DNA from: Erysipelotrichaceae bacterium
GTDB taxonomy: Bacteria > Bacillota_I > Bacilli_A > Erysipelotrichales > Erysipelotrichaceae
Direction: 5' to 3'
Assembly (NCBI GenBank): GCA_022772735.1
Contig: JALEZD010000018.1
Coordinates: 1-64,000 of the forward strand
Length of the DNA stretch: 64,000 nt
The first letter of the stretch is position 1. Each line of letters begins with the position of its first letter. The translations under genes were made by a program, and so were the position numbers. This document shows positions 47,385 to 57,642 of this stretch, one piece after another. A model generated the notes under the pieces. It was not told the origin of the DNA and searched no databases. It saw nothing but the letters and a program-made list of their open reading frames with translations.

Positions 47385-48626
47385 ATGAGAAAAAATTTAA
47401 GAAATTATTTTTTTACATTCATTGTACTATCAGGTTTATGTATATCATCTTTATACATTGTTTTAAAAAATCCTAAATTAATATCTGATGAAGAAAACAG
47501 ACATTTAAAAACATTTCAATATTTAGAATTAACCTCTTTTTTTGATGGCTCTTTCCAAAATCAGATTGAAAGTGCGTATACTGATCAATTTCCTAAAAGA
47601 AATTTTGTAGTAAATTTTAAAAATAAAATCGATGATACATTTAGAAAAATATTATTAAATAACATAAGTGAACTAACACTTGTAAAAATTGATACAACTG
47701 ACGGTTTTCCACTTTTGCGACTTGGTAATAGCGATAGAATGATAAATACAATAATTTTAGATACACCAGAAAACCAAGAGAGATTTAAAACAAGGGCATT
47801 GGAAATAAATCAACTACAAAAAAGAAATCCAGATACAAAAATATATGTCTATAGCCCTACTCAAGCACATGAAACAAGTCTTTTTGATAATGAAAATAAT
47901 ATAACTGCTGGTGCTAATAACCTTTGGAAAACTTTTGAAGAAAATATTGAAGTTCCTTTTAAAAGATTCAACTTAGATTCATTAGACCTCTACAAAAAAG
48001 CGTATTATATGTCTGACCATCATCCAACAAGCTATGGTGCTGATATATTTTATAATGAAATAATGAGTATGCTTAAACCAGATGATGAAACACTAAAACC
48101 TACTTTTATTGACTGTCATGTGGGTAAAACCTTTTATGGAACTTTCGCAAATAGAACAGGTAGAATTACTGCACCTGATGAATTTTGTTTATATATGTAT
48201 GACATTAAAAAATATGATGTATTTGTTGAAGGAAAAAAGAAAGATGATTATGTTTATAGAAGTGATTTTAAAAACTATGTAAATGATGATACATATCCAT
48301 ATCATTATAATATCGCTTATAAAATTTATGATCCCATCATGGAAATAGACACTAATAGAGATGAACTAGAAAATCTATTGATTATTGGTGATTCGTATAG
48401 TAATTCAGTTTTAGATTTAATTTCTTCTCATTACAACAAAACATTTAGAGTTGCTCCATATAATTATTTAAGAGATTATGGTGAAATGTTTAATTATGAC
48501 AAATTCATAAAAGAAAATGATATTGATACTGTTTTATTTATGTATACTGTTGAAAATTACTATTATAAAGATATATATGGAGATAGATATGAACAAAATG
48601 CAATTATTGAAAATGGAGGTAAATAA
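47385..48626 (+). CDS. DHHW/AlgX-J-like SGNH protein, partner of MBOAT
   Basis: This 413-residue protein has an N-terminal membrane helix (about 8-26) and an outer SGNH-like domain. After the anchor come ENRHLKTF and DGSFQNQIESAYTDQFPKRN, as in DHHW/AlgJ proteins. The Asp/His motif is SDHHPTSYGAD (Asp211, His212/213) and the nucleophile block is LLIIGDSYSNSV (Ser337). These proteins act with MBOAT partners in O-acetylation of exopolymers. It differs in motif order from the SGNH protein at 41136. The MBOAT gene starts right after its stop (TAA-ATG), and the ribosome site of that gene is inside its last codons. Confidence 0.88.
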   Translation: MRKNLRNYFFTFIVLSGLCISSLYIVLKNPKLISDEENRHLKTFQYLELTSFFDGSFQNQIESAYTDQFPKRNFVVNFKNKIDDTFRKILLNNISELTLVKIDTTDGFPLLRLGNSDRMINTIILDTPENQERFKTRALEINQLQKRNPDTKIYVYSPTQAHETSLFDNENNITAGANNLWKTFEENIEVPFKRFNLDSLDLYKKAYYMSDHHPTSYGADIFYNEIMSMLKPDDETLKPTFIDCHVGKTFYGTFANRTGRITAPDEFCLYMYDIKKYDVFVEGKKKDDYVYRSDFKNYVNDDTYPYHYNIAYKIYDPIMEIDTNRDELENLLIIGDSYSNSVLDLISSHYNKTFRVAPYNYLRDYGEMFNYDKFIKENDIDTVLFMYTVENYYYKDIYGDRYEQNAIIENGGK

Positions 48627-49988
48627 ATGTTATTTAGCAGCTTAACTTTTTTACTTGCGTTTTTACCAATTACTTTAATACTTTATTTTTCTTTTAATAA
48701 TAGAACATATAGAAATGTTATCCTTTTAATTACTAGTTTGTTTTTTTACGCATGGGGTGAACCAAAAACAATTTTTTTAATGATTTTAACAATAATAGTT
48801 AACTATTTTTTAGCTATACAAGTAGAAAAAAACAAAAAAACTTATTTATATGTATCAATTTTATTCAATATTGGATTACTATTCTTTTTTAAATATTTCA
48901 ACTTTTTTATTAAAGATGTTTTATTTATAAAAAATTCAACAATAAATATTGTTTTGCCAATAGGAATATCATTTTATATATTTCAAATAATGTCATATGT
49001 AATTGATGTACATAGAAAAAAAGTAAAAGCTCAAAAAAACATAATATATCTTGGAGCATATGTTTCTATGTTTCCGCAACTTATAGCTGGTCCAATTGTA
49101 AGATATGAAACAATCGCAAGTGAGCTAATAGAAAGAAAAGAAACTTTCGAAGATTTTTCAAATGGTCTAAGACGATTTATTATAGGTTTATCTAAAAAAA
49201 TAATAATAGCTAATAATATGGCAATTATTGCAGATAAAATTTTTTGGGATATAAAAGATTTATCTACACCTATTGCATGGTTAGGTGCAATCGCATATTC
49301 ATTACAAATATACTATGATTTTAGTGGATATAGTGATATGGCAATAGGACTTGGTAAAATGTTTGGATTTAATTTTGATGAAAACTTTAATTATCCTTAT
49401 ATTGCCAAAACAGTTACTGACTTTTGGAGAAGGTGGCATATATCACTTAGCTCTTGGTTTAAAGATTATGTTTATATACCACTAGGAGGTTCAAGAGTTT
49501 CTTTAAAAAGAAGCATCATAAATTTACTAATTGTATGGTCTTTAACAGGGCTTTGGCATGGTGCTAGTTATAACTTTATTGTTTGGGGATTATTTTACGG
49601 AATAATTTTAATTCTTGAAAAGTATATATTGAATAAGTTTTTATCTAAATTTCCTATAACTCATAGGATATTAACATTAATTACAATAATAGTTGGATGG
49701 GTAATATTTAATACCTATGATTTAAACCATACTCTATATTATTTATCAAATATGTTTGTATACAATGGTACAATATCTTTAAATATGCTTAATAATTTAG
49801 GAATATTATACTTATGGCCATACTTCATCTTGGCAATACTAGGATCAACTCCTATAATAAAATTGCTTTTAGATAAATTAAATAAAATTGGATTTTTATA
49901 TGATTTGTATCTTTTATTAATTTTAGGAATTTGTTTTATGTTTCTTATTAACAGTAGTTACAATCCATTTATTTACTTTAGATTTTAA
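48627..49988 (+). CDS. MBOAT family O-acyltransferase
   Basis: This 453-residue membrane protein starts MLFSSLTFLLAFLPI, as usual in AlgI-type MBOATs, and has about 11 helices. Key motifs are FPQLIAGPIVRYETI, YYDFSGYSDMAIGLGKMFG, DFWRRWHISLSSWFKDYVYI (His271) and LTGLWHGASYNFI with catalytic His311. It ends with the common PFIYFRF tail. It would bring acyl groups to the DHHW protein encoded before it. The last 66 nt of the gene overlap the end of the leftward gene at 49923. Confidence 0.94.
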   Translation: MLFSSLTFLLAFLPITLILYFSFNNRTYRNVILLITSLFFYAWGEPKTIFLMILTIIVNYFLAIQVEKNKKTYLYVSILFNIGLLFFFKYFNFFIKDVLFIKNSTINIVLPIGISFYIFQIMSYVIDVHRKKVKAQKNIIYLGAYVSMFPQLIAGPIVRYETIASELIERKETFEDFSNGLRRFIIGLSKKIIIANNMAIIADKIFWDIKDLSTPIAWLGAIAYSLQIYYDFSGYSDMAIGLGKMFGFNFDENFNYPYIAKTVTDFWRRWHISLSSWFKDYVYIPLGGSRVSLKRSIINLLIVWSLTGLWHGASYNFIVWGLFYGIILILEKYILNKFLSKFPITHRILTLITIIVGWVIFNTYDLNHTLYYLSNMFVYNGTISLNMLNNLGILYLWPYFILAILGSTPIIKLLLDKLNKIGFLYDLYLLLILGICFMFLINSSYNPFIYFRF

Positions 49989-51638
49989 AATTATCATATA
50001 AACAATAAATATTATTAAACTAACCTTTGAAATATTTTCACTAATAATTTGAATGTTAGTTTTTTTGTAATAACAAACAAACTTTAAAAGCTTATTGCTG
50101 TTGTATTCTTCTAAGTTAATTCTTATTAATCCTGTTTCATTATCATATGTTGGAATAACAGTCTTTAAATAGCTTTCATCTTCAAAAATATCAACTACAT
50201 ATCCTTTATAATATGATATTGGAATAATGTAATACGCATCTTTTTTAATACTCCCTACCGTAAAAATTAAACTATTATATTTACTTCTATCAAATACAGT
50301 TTTATCTTTATCCTCATTATTTGTTTTTAGAATATATCCATAGTTTTTAAAATCAATAGCTGCATTTTGATAAATATAATCTGGACTAGATATTTCAAGT
50401 GTATTATACCAATACTTATCTTTTGTAAATAATTCCACATTAGATAAATCTTTTTCACTATGAGTATATTTTATTTGACCATACTCACTAATAACTCCTA
50501 AAATATGAAAAATACTAGTTATTAATATGACTATTAATGCAATATAATTAATATAAATTAGTTTTTGTTTACTTAAAATATATCCCAATGAAATAGACAT
50601 AAAACAACATACAATTGTTAAAAGTCTTTCTGGAAATTGTAAAAAAGACATAAACTTAAATAAATTCCAAGGAAAATATTTAAGAGTCATAAAAATCATT
50701 ACATAACTAAAAACAAGTAAAATTTTTATAAACTTGTTAATTTTATTTTTTACAAATATTATTGTCAATGGAAATAGTAATAGTATTGGACCAACACTAT
50801 TATTCAAATAAACACCATCTCCATTATAAAAATAAAACAACTCCTTAAAATCAATACCTTTAATACTGTCGGTATTAAAGTAATAGTTAATTCTATATAA
50901 CTTTAATGATAATTGTTCAAACATTGGAAAAGTGAAAAAACATGTAATAAACACAGAAAAAACAGATGCAATAACTATATAAATAATGATTTTGTAGTTG
51001 TGAATTATTTTTTTGTGTTCTATAAATAAAATAAACATAAATATAATACACATTAATATAAATGTAATATTATGTGCCAAAAGCAAACCACTAAACCCAA
51101 TAACTAAAAGTAAAATATTTTTTTTATTTAAATATATAATTTCATAAATAGCTTTAACTACTAGTGGCAAAAATATATATGCAAAACCTTCTCCGATCGC
51201 ACCCCTTTTATATATATTTGATATAAAAAATAAATTAACAACATACACAAAAACGCTAATTAAAACATATATATTATCTTCTTTTTTATAAAAAATTTTA
51301 CAGCAATTATACATGTTAAAACACGAAAAAAACACAATAAAAAATATAGTAAAATAATACACAACATATATTGGAATATTCAACAGTAATAATAAAGCAG
51401 ATGGATAAAGAAATATAATCGAATAAAATAATGGACTACCATATCCAAAATTATAATTTTGTGCAAACAAAATTCGTGGGAAAAAATCACCATTTAAAAT
51501 TGCATTTTTTAAAGATATTATTCTATTAATATGAAATGTTGTATCAGGTCCAAGCCTTATACTCCCTTTAAACATTGGTATACAAAAAATAAAGGCAATA
51601 ATAAAACAATATAAAATTACTTTTTTATTTTTTATCAT
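49923..51638 (-). CDS. 6-pyruvoyl-tetrahydropterin synthase-related multi-pass membrane protein
   Basis: This 571-residue protein has about 13 membrane helices. The early outer loop LGPDTTFHINRIISLKNAI and QNYNFGYGSPLFYS resemble a family named after a remote 6-pyruvoyl-tetrahydropterin synthase similarity, which is probably a GT-C transferase in polymer clusters. No link to pterins is implied. ATGs at 51677, 51659 and 51638 are possible starts; I chose 51638 because the next codons look like the natural N-terminus (MIKNKKVILY), but no strong ribosome site decides it. Its final 66 nt overlap the MBOAT gene tail to tail. Confidence 0.75.
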   Translation of the reverse strand: MIKNKKVILYCFIIAFIFCIPMFKGSIRLGPDTTFHINRIISLKNAILNGDFFPRILFAQNYNFGYGSPLFYSIIFLYPSALLLLLNIPIYVVYYFTIFFIVFFSCFNMYNCCKIFYKKEDNIYVLISVFVYVVNLFFISNIYKRGAIGEGFAYIFLPLVVKAIYEIIYLNKKNILLLVIGFSGLLLAHNITFILMCIIFMFILFIEHKKIIHNYKIIIYIVIASVFSVFITCFFTFPMFEQLSLKLYRINYYFNTDSIKGIDFKELFYFYNGDGVYLNNSVGPILLLFPLTIIFVKNKINKFIKILLVFSYVMIFMTLKYFPWNLFKFMSFLQFPERLLTIVCCFMSISLGYILSKQKLIYINYIALIVILITSIFHILGVISEYGQIKYTHSEKDLSNVELFTKDKYWYNTLEISSPDYIYQNAAIDFKNYGYILKTNNEDKDKTVFDRSKYNSLIFTVGSIKKDAYYIIPISYYKGYVVDIFEDESYLKTVIPTYDNETGLIRINLEEYNSNKLLKFVCYYKKTNIQIISENISKVSLIIFIVYMIILKSKVNKWIVTTVNKKHKTNS

Positions 51639-53859
51639 ATTTAGACACTTTATAATCATTATAAACAACAAATCCAAAACAAATTAATCCAATTAAACTT
51701 GTATATACTCCATATTTAAACCATGGTGGAGTAAATTGTAAAGAAATATAATGATCCCCTTCCTCAAGGATAACTCCTAAAAATCCTCCTTGAACTTTAT
51801 ATGTTTCTAACTTGACTTGATTGTCAAAGACTTTCCATCCTTCGCTATATGGTATAGAAAAGAATAATACTTGTTTTTGTGAATTTGTTATATGTCCATA
51901 TAATTGGTTATCATTATAATACTCAATTAATTCAAAATTATTTCTTTCTGATTCAGTAATATCACTTACTTTTTCTTTAAGTGAACCATCTATAAATAAT
52001 TCATTTGCAAAATTCAAATCATGTTGCACAATATTACCATTATCATCTTCTGTTAAATTTAACTCAGTTTTAAATTTACTATAAGTAAATCCGATAGGCA
52101 TATAATCTTCATATAAATACATCTTTAAATGATTAACATTGTTATAATAAGTAAACTTACCATCTGGAAGTTTTGACTCATCACTAACTATAAAATATTT
52201 AACCCCCAACATTTTTAATGCTTCAAAGTTGTTTATATTAACAATATGCCAATTATATCCATTTAATTTATTAAATAATGATAAATTTGGTTCAATTGTT
52301 GAATCATAAGTCATTGTTGAATTAAAATCTAGGTTTATTGATTGATTTAAATTCATTGTACTTGTTGGAAGTAGATCATCAGGATTTACATATATTCTAT
52401 AAAATTTATCCGCATCCATACTTCTATAATAGTTAAGTGTGTTTTCATCTAAAGTTGGAGTATATTTATAATATGTAGAATTCAATAAAAATAAGTGAAT
52501 ACTATTCATAAGTGGTACTTCTATACAACATAAAATAAGTATTAACTTTAAATTTCCTTTTTTTAATAAAATTGTATAAATAAAGAATATAATCAGTGAA
52601 ATAACAATTACAAATACATGGTTAACTTCTATTTTAATACTTATAAACATAAGTATTAATACAAATATTAGTGTGATAATATAAATAAATGAACCTTCTA
52701 CAATTTTTTTAAGTTTATTTTCAAAATGTGTTAAATATATTGCAATAATTAAATTGTTAAAAAATGATATTAAAAACATCCATCTCATGCTGCTTTCACT
52801 AAAACCATGCATAAATGAACTAAGGAATGGAATTAATGCAAATACAACCAAAATTATTTCCATAATAAATATAGACTTTTCTTTCCTATCATCATTTTTT
52901 AAAAGTGAAAATATTATTGGAGCACTTATAATTCCTGTATAAATTGAATACCATGTTAAATGACCATTGCTTCCACTATTAAACATATATCCATAATTTG
53001 TAAAAAGTGTAATTGGTGCACAAATATAATTCAAAATAAATCCTAAATATACTTTTAATTCATAAAACAGACTTAATCCATAATGACCAATTCTTTCATT
53101 TTGTAAAATATATTTAAATCCTGGCACAAGCAATATTCCTGCAATCATTAATCCAACAAAAAACGAAAAAATAAGGGGAAGTGATGATTTTAAAATTTTA
53201 AAAACATTAAAATCTCTACCATGATAATAATTTGTAAAAAAGTAATAAAAAACCATAAAAATACATGTAGGAAATAAAAAGTAATAACTTGTTAGTGATA
53301 AAATAGTTACAGATAAAACAAAGAAAGTAAGTTTCTTTTTTCTACAATATATTTCAATCCCCATTATAAGTAATGGTAAAAACGCATAAAATCTATGAAA
53401 CATATATTGACCTACATATAAACTTGCAATGCCACTAAATGCATAAATTATTGAAGTTGTTATAATTACACTCTCTCTTTTTAAACCAAAATTTCTTAAA
53501 AACATAGAAAAATTAAAACCAGATAAAACTACTAAAAACAAAGTAATATACATCAAACTTTTTTCAATATTTTTACTAAACAATAATATAGGCATAAATA
53601 TATCACCAGTTAAATAATATAACTTTGATGAATAAAAATTATTCCCTAAATATGTATTAAAAGAATAGAAAGGAAATGTTTTTTTATTTATAAAATCCAC
53701 CAACATTCTTTGATATTCTTTATAAAAGTAATTGTATTGTAATTGTTGATCTGCACTAAATAAAAATGGTCTATCTCCTAAAATATATGGTAAAAAGACT
53801 ATAAACGTTATAGCCATCAAGATTAAAATTAATTTAATATGTTTAGAATATTTATTCAT
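51625..53859 (-). CDS. YfhO-family membrane protein (GT-C type)
   Basis: This 744-residue YfhO protein has about 13 membrane helices and a C-terminal beta domain. Typical blocks are ADQQLQYNYFYKEYQRM, FPFYSFNTYLGNNFYSSK, SSMRWMFL, and near the end IPYSEGWKVFDNQVKLE/GGFLGVILEEGDHYI. It is the closer relative of the 27153 YfhO. It would transfer a sugar from a polyprenyl donor outside the membrane. It overlaps the gene before it by 8 nt. Confidence 0.9.
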   Translation of the reverse strand: MNKYSKHIKLILILMAITFIVFLPYILGDRPFLFSADQQLQYNYFYKEYQRMLVDFINKKTFPFYSFNTYLGNNFYSSKLYYLTGDIFMPILLFSKNIEKSLMYITLFLVVLSGFNFSMFLRNFGLKRESVIITTSIIYAFSGIASLYVGQYMFHRFYAFLPLLIMGIEIYCRKKKLTFFVLSVTILSLTSYYFLFPTCIFMVFYYFFTNYYHGRDFNVFKILKSSLPLIFSFFVGLMIAGILLVPGFKYILQNERIGHYGLSLFYELKVYLGFILNYICAPITLFTNYGYMFNSGSNGHLTWYSIYTGIISAPIIFSLLKNDDRKEKSIFIMEIILVVFALIPFLSSFMHGFSESSMRWMFLISFFNNLIIAIYLTHFENKLKKIVEGSFIYIITLIFVLILMFISIKIEVNHVFVIVISLIIFFIYTILLKKGNLKLILILCCIEVPLMNSIHLFLLNSTYYKYTPTLDENTLNYYRSMDADKFYRIYVNPDDLLPTSTMNLNQSINLDFNSTMTYDSTIEPNLSLFNKLNGYNWHIVNINNFEALKMLGVKYFIVSDESKLPDGKFTYYNNVNHLKMYLYEDYMPIGFTYSKFKTELNLTEDDNGNIVQHDLNFANELFIDGSLKEKVSDITESERNNFELIEYYNDNQLYGHITNSQKQVLFFSIPYSEGWKVFDNQVKLETYKVQGGFLGVILEEGDHYISLQFTPPWFKYGVYTSLIGLICFGFVVYNDYKVSKYDKK

Positions 53860-55576
53860 AATTCACCTTTGATGCAACTATGTCATCAATACTCCCTTCT
53901 ATCTTGTATAATGCTCCTTCTTCAAAATAATCTATTTTCATAGCTGGATATAAATAATTCTCATATAAATAAGAATCATACCTAATTATATAAATATATC
54001 CTACACTTAATATGTTATTTTTAAATTCATCTAAGCTAATACCTTCATTAAAACTATGTACTATCATAGGATTTAAATAATATCTAACAATTGTTGGTAT
54101 ACTACCATTATCATTGTTACTTATTAAATAAACACCTCTATCATTTTCTACACCGTTTTTTATTTTTACTACATCATTATATAAGTAATTCCCCCAAGAG
54201 TTATATACCAATTGTGGTTTTAAATTTATTAAATTTGAACTACTTATGAAAATACCCAAAATAATATATACCACCTTATATTTGAAATCCATATTAAATA
54301 ATTCAAACATAATTAAAAGTATTCCCACAAAAAGATATGTTGTTAAATATCTTTCAAAAGATGCTAATATAACACCTTCAAATGGTCCAAAGCTTGTTGT
54401 ATATAAAATAAGCATTAATAGCCCATAGCCTATTCCACCAATAATATAAAAACCAGCAAGTAATATAGACTTTTTTCTGTCTTTAATGTATAAAATAAAG
54501 ATTAATATTGAAATAATTAATAATGATGTAATATAACTAAAATTCAAAAAAATGTTCCTATGAAATACTGAGTTTAAATAATTAGTCGCACTAATATATT
54601 GCCAAGTATCTTTTGGAAGATAAAAAACTTTATAAAAGTTAACAATTTCTTTAAGTCCAACTTCAAATTGTTTAGGCATTAAAAATTGTGAAATATAAAT
54701 TCCCCAAGATTTATAAAATATACAAGGTAGTATAACTAAAAGAATATCTGACATATTTATTTTATTTTTATTTAATAGTTTATTAAAAAAGTATATAGCT
54801 AAACACAATATAAAAAACACAAATCCAATTTGTTTTATCATTATTAAAAATATTAGAGAAATAATTTTTATAATATTATTTTTTTCATTAACTAAAATAA
54901 TAATACAATATGCAATAGATATAGCTAATATTGGATCAGTATAAATAGTTTGATACATTAAGAAAGATATTTCTTTAAAAAAACATGAAGTAATTAATAC
55001 AATTACTATATTAATCAATTTATTTTTTTCTATAAATGAAACTAAAAATGATAAGCTCAAAAATAATGACGCCCTTAATAAATAAGCTTCACTATAGCCA
55101 TTACAAAGTTTTACCCATATAATCTGATAAAGAGTTTGAAGAGGAGGATAATCCTTATGAATAGTAAGCATTGATTCGTTAACACTATAAAGCTTATTTA
55201 ACCTTAAACTTTCTTTTACCATTACTCCCCAATGAGAATAGTCATCCCATCCATTAAAGCCTTTATTAAAATTTATAAATATCACAAAGACATACAAAAT
55301 CATTATCCATAAATTATCTTCATCCTTTATTATTTTTAATAAATCTTTATCTTTTTTAAAAAATAATTTATATAAAAAGTATATAAAAAATATAAAAATT
55401 ATTATATTTAAAATTAAAAATGCATAATCAATATTCAAAAAAATACATAAAACATAAAAGGTTAAAATTGGAGTTACTATCGAAATAGGAAGTAATTTAA
55501 GTAATTTTACATTAACAATTGATGATAGTGCTAAAAGACATAAGGATGTATATAAAAACGGTAAAATTATTCCCAT
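53852..55576 (-). CDS. Multi-pass membrane protein, probable GT-C-like glycosyltransferase
   Basis: I do not recognise a named family. The 574-residue protein has about 13 membrane helices. An outer loop after the third helix contains FNKGFNGWDDYSHWGVMV (shown in part) and HKDYPPLQTLYQI. An acidic pair beside the membrane followed by a DYPP motif is the pattern of many GT-C transferases, so a polyprenyl-linked sugar donor is plausible. It ends with a small outer domain. It overlaps the YfhO gene after it and is separated by 1 nt from the DUF6077-like gene before it. Confidence 0.65.
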   Translation of the reverse strand: MGIILPFLYTSLCLLALSSIVNVKLLKLLPISIVTPILTFYVLCIFLNIDYAFLILNIIIFIFFIYFLYKLFFKKDKDLLKIIKDEDNLWIMILYVFVIFINFNKGFNGWDDYSHWGVMVKESLRLNKLYSVNESMLTIHKDYPPLQTLYQIIWVKLCNGYSEAYLLRASLFLSLSFLVSFIEKNKLINIVIVLITSCFFKEISFLMYQTIYTDPILAISIAYCIIILVNEKNNIIKIISLIFLIMIKQIGFVFFILCLAIYFFNKLLNKNKINMSDILLVILPCIFYKSWGIYISQFLMPKQFEVGLKEIVNFYKVFYLPKDTWQYISATNYLNSVFHRNIFLNFSYITSLLIISILIFILYIKDRKKSILLAGFYIIGGIGYGLLMLILYTTSFGPFEGVILASFERYLTTYLFVGILLIMFELFNMDFKYKVVYIILGIFISSSNLINLKPQLVYNSWGNYLYNDVVKIKNGVENDRGVYLISNNDNGSIPTIVRYYLNPMIVHSFNEGISLDEFKNNILSVGYIYIIRYDSYLYENYLYPAMKIDYFEEGALYKIEGSIDDIVASKVNYE

Positions 55577-55577
55577 A

Positions 55578-57626
55578 TTATTTACCCATTGACCATTCTA
55601 GCCAATCATAATGCATTTCAAAAACTCTATAATTTCCTACTTCTAAAACTTTTTGTCCACAATAGCCTATTCCATTTTCTAAATCTCTATTGTATTGTGC
55701 ATCTAAAATAACATATCTAACTTCTCTTTGTTTTGAAAGCTCGCACGCTCTAATATAATCACCTTTTATTTCTTCTAATCCTATTTCATATCTGTAAAAA
55801 ATTCTTTGAAATTCAGCTTCATCACTTTTATCATTTCCATATGTATATATATTATTTTTAACATTTTTTATATTTGCAATAGTAAAAGCTTCTGAAGAAT
55901 AAATTTGTGATGCAATAATAACTTCTTCATTTGTATTGTTTAATATTTCTTTATTAAATCTATCTAAAACTTCAATCTCAAGATTATCCACATGATATAA
56001 ATGATTAAAATCTTCATCGTTAAATCCCATAAACATCCATGTTTGATTTTTAAAAACTTCATTTGTAAATAATAAAAACATAACTACACCAAGTAAATAT
56101 ATATTTTTACCCTTTATTTTTTCAAACGCAAATCCAAAAAACATAAAAATTGTTAGTATGTTAAAAAATAAATCATAAATTCTAAAATAAACAACATTTG
56201 TCATATAACTCATTACAAATGTAATTACCCATGGATTAAAAAACGTAATAAAAATAATTAATGTATTAAACGCAATATAATCATTTGGTTTATTAGATTT
56301 AACATGCTTAATTAAATAGAATATTATTACCACCCAACAAAAAATACAAAATAAACTTGTAAGTATTTCTTGAATATTCGCAAATCCAAATTCAAATAAA
56401 TTTTCAATACCTTCATATGCATGTCTATCAAAAAAGTTAGGTGTAATATCAAAATAAGAAATATTAAGTGTTGGAAGTTTAAAATGTGGAAGTCTTGTAT
56501 ATATTCCAAAAAGCAGTGGAATAGCTATTAGTATTGGTAAATAAAACTTATTTAATATTTCTTCAATTTTTTTATCAAGTTTTAAAATTACAAAGGTAAA
56601 ATACAATCCATATAAACTATTAACATAATACATTACATAAACAACAAATAAGCTCACAAAAAACATCGGACCTACACTTAAAAAAACAATCTTTTTTAAA
56701 TATCCAGTTTCTTTTTTTCTTGCGTAATAAAACATCAATCCATAAAGTATAAAAGCTGCAAAGAAAAATCCAGTACTTGTTTGAGAAATAATAGATATGA
56801 AACAGAGTTCTAAAATAATTAACTTTTTAATGTTAAAATTATCTAACATTGAAATTATTACTGAAAATATAACTACTATGCTAACTCTTCTAAATGAATT
56901 TCCTATATAAGGCGTTTGTAAATACCAATAGGCACCAATACTATAAATAAATAGTGTAAAACCTATTATCCAACTAGAAATATACTTATTGTATAAACTT
57001 CTAACCCAAACCATTATATCTACAATACAAAATGCCAAAATAAAAAACATTACAATTGATAAAACCCATACAACGATTGCCTCTGGTAATATACTTGGTG
57101 CAACATTAAAATTAACTAATTTTTCATAAACCCAAATCCACATTGCAGAAAAGTCATAAAAACCTTGAAAGCCATATTGATCATATAAATGTGCTGTTAA
57201 ATTTGGTTGCTTAAATTTTGAAATAGTATATGGTATATAAAAATATAAATCATCCGTTCTTGTAGGAAATTTAACAAAATAATATATTGAACAAAAAACT
57301 ATAAAAATTAAAAAACCAAAAATTAGTTCTTTATATACTTTTTTATAGTCGTTTATATGTTTCAAAACTATTTTATATCTAATAATAGATAAAATGACAA
57401 TTATTAAAAATAATCCTATAGTAAGTATGTATATATATTTAGTTGGTAAGTTATATAGTTGTATAGGATAATACAATATTTGCAATAAACCTAGTAAAAC
57501 AACAAAACCAAGTGGAGTATAAAACCTATGCTTTTCTTTATTGTAATCAATAAAATCTGAAACTAATACACCACATAAAAAGGACATTAAGATAATTATA
57601 AAGGCAAAAACAAACATCCAAAACAT
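55578..57626 (-). CDS. Large multi-pass membrane protein (DUF6077-like)
   Basis: This 682-residue protein has about 14 membrane helices and an outer C-terminal part. It is a paralogue of the 37300 protein: almost equal length, the same LGFVV.LGLLQILYYPIQLYNLP block near the start, an outer loop with RTDDLYFYIPYTISKF, and a C-terminal VIIASQIYSSEAF/RYVILDAQYNRD domain. The RTDDLYFY acidic motif could be catalytic, as in GT-C enzymes. Function is not established. Confidence 0.65.
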   Translation of the reverse strand: MFWMFVFAFIIILMSFLCGVLVSDFIDYNKEKHRFYTPLGFVVLLGLLQILYYPIQLYNLPTKYIYILTIGLFLIIVILSIIRYKIVLKHINDYKKVYKELIFGFLIFIVFCSIYYFVKFPTRTDDLYFYIPYTISKFKQPNLTAHLYDQYGFQGFYDFSAMWIWVYEKLVNFNVAPSILPEAIVVWVLSIVMFFILAFCIVDIMVWVRSLYNKYISSWIIGFTLFIYSIGAYWYLQTPYIGNSFRRVSIVVIFSVIISMLDNFNIKKLIILELCFISIISQTSTGFFFAAFILYGLMFYYARKKETGYLKKIVFLSVGPMFFVSLFVVYVMYYVNSLYGLYFTFVILKLDKKIEEILNKFYLPILIAIPLLFGIYTRLPHFKLPTLNISYFDITPNFFDRHAYEGIENLFEFGFANIQEILTSLFCIFCWVVIIFYLIKHVKSNKPNDYIAFNTLIIFITFFNPWVITFVMSYMTNVVYFRIYDLFFNILTIFMFFGFAFEKIKGKNIYLLGVVMFLLFTNEVFKNQTWMFMGFNDEDFNHLYHVDNLEIEVLDRFNKEILNNTNEEVIIASQIYSSEAFTIANIKNVKNNIYTYGNDKSDEAEFQRIFYRYEIGLEEIKGDYIRACELSKQREVRYVILDAQYNRDLENGIGYCGQKVLEVGNYRVFEMHYDWLEWSMGK

Positions 57627-57642
57627 TCTTAATCTCCTCTCA

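Noticed and set aside
49923-51638. Pterin biosynthesis enzyme
   Set aside because: The family name comes from a remote similarity. The protein is a 13-helix membrane protein in a glycan cluster and lacks the soluble synthase domain.
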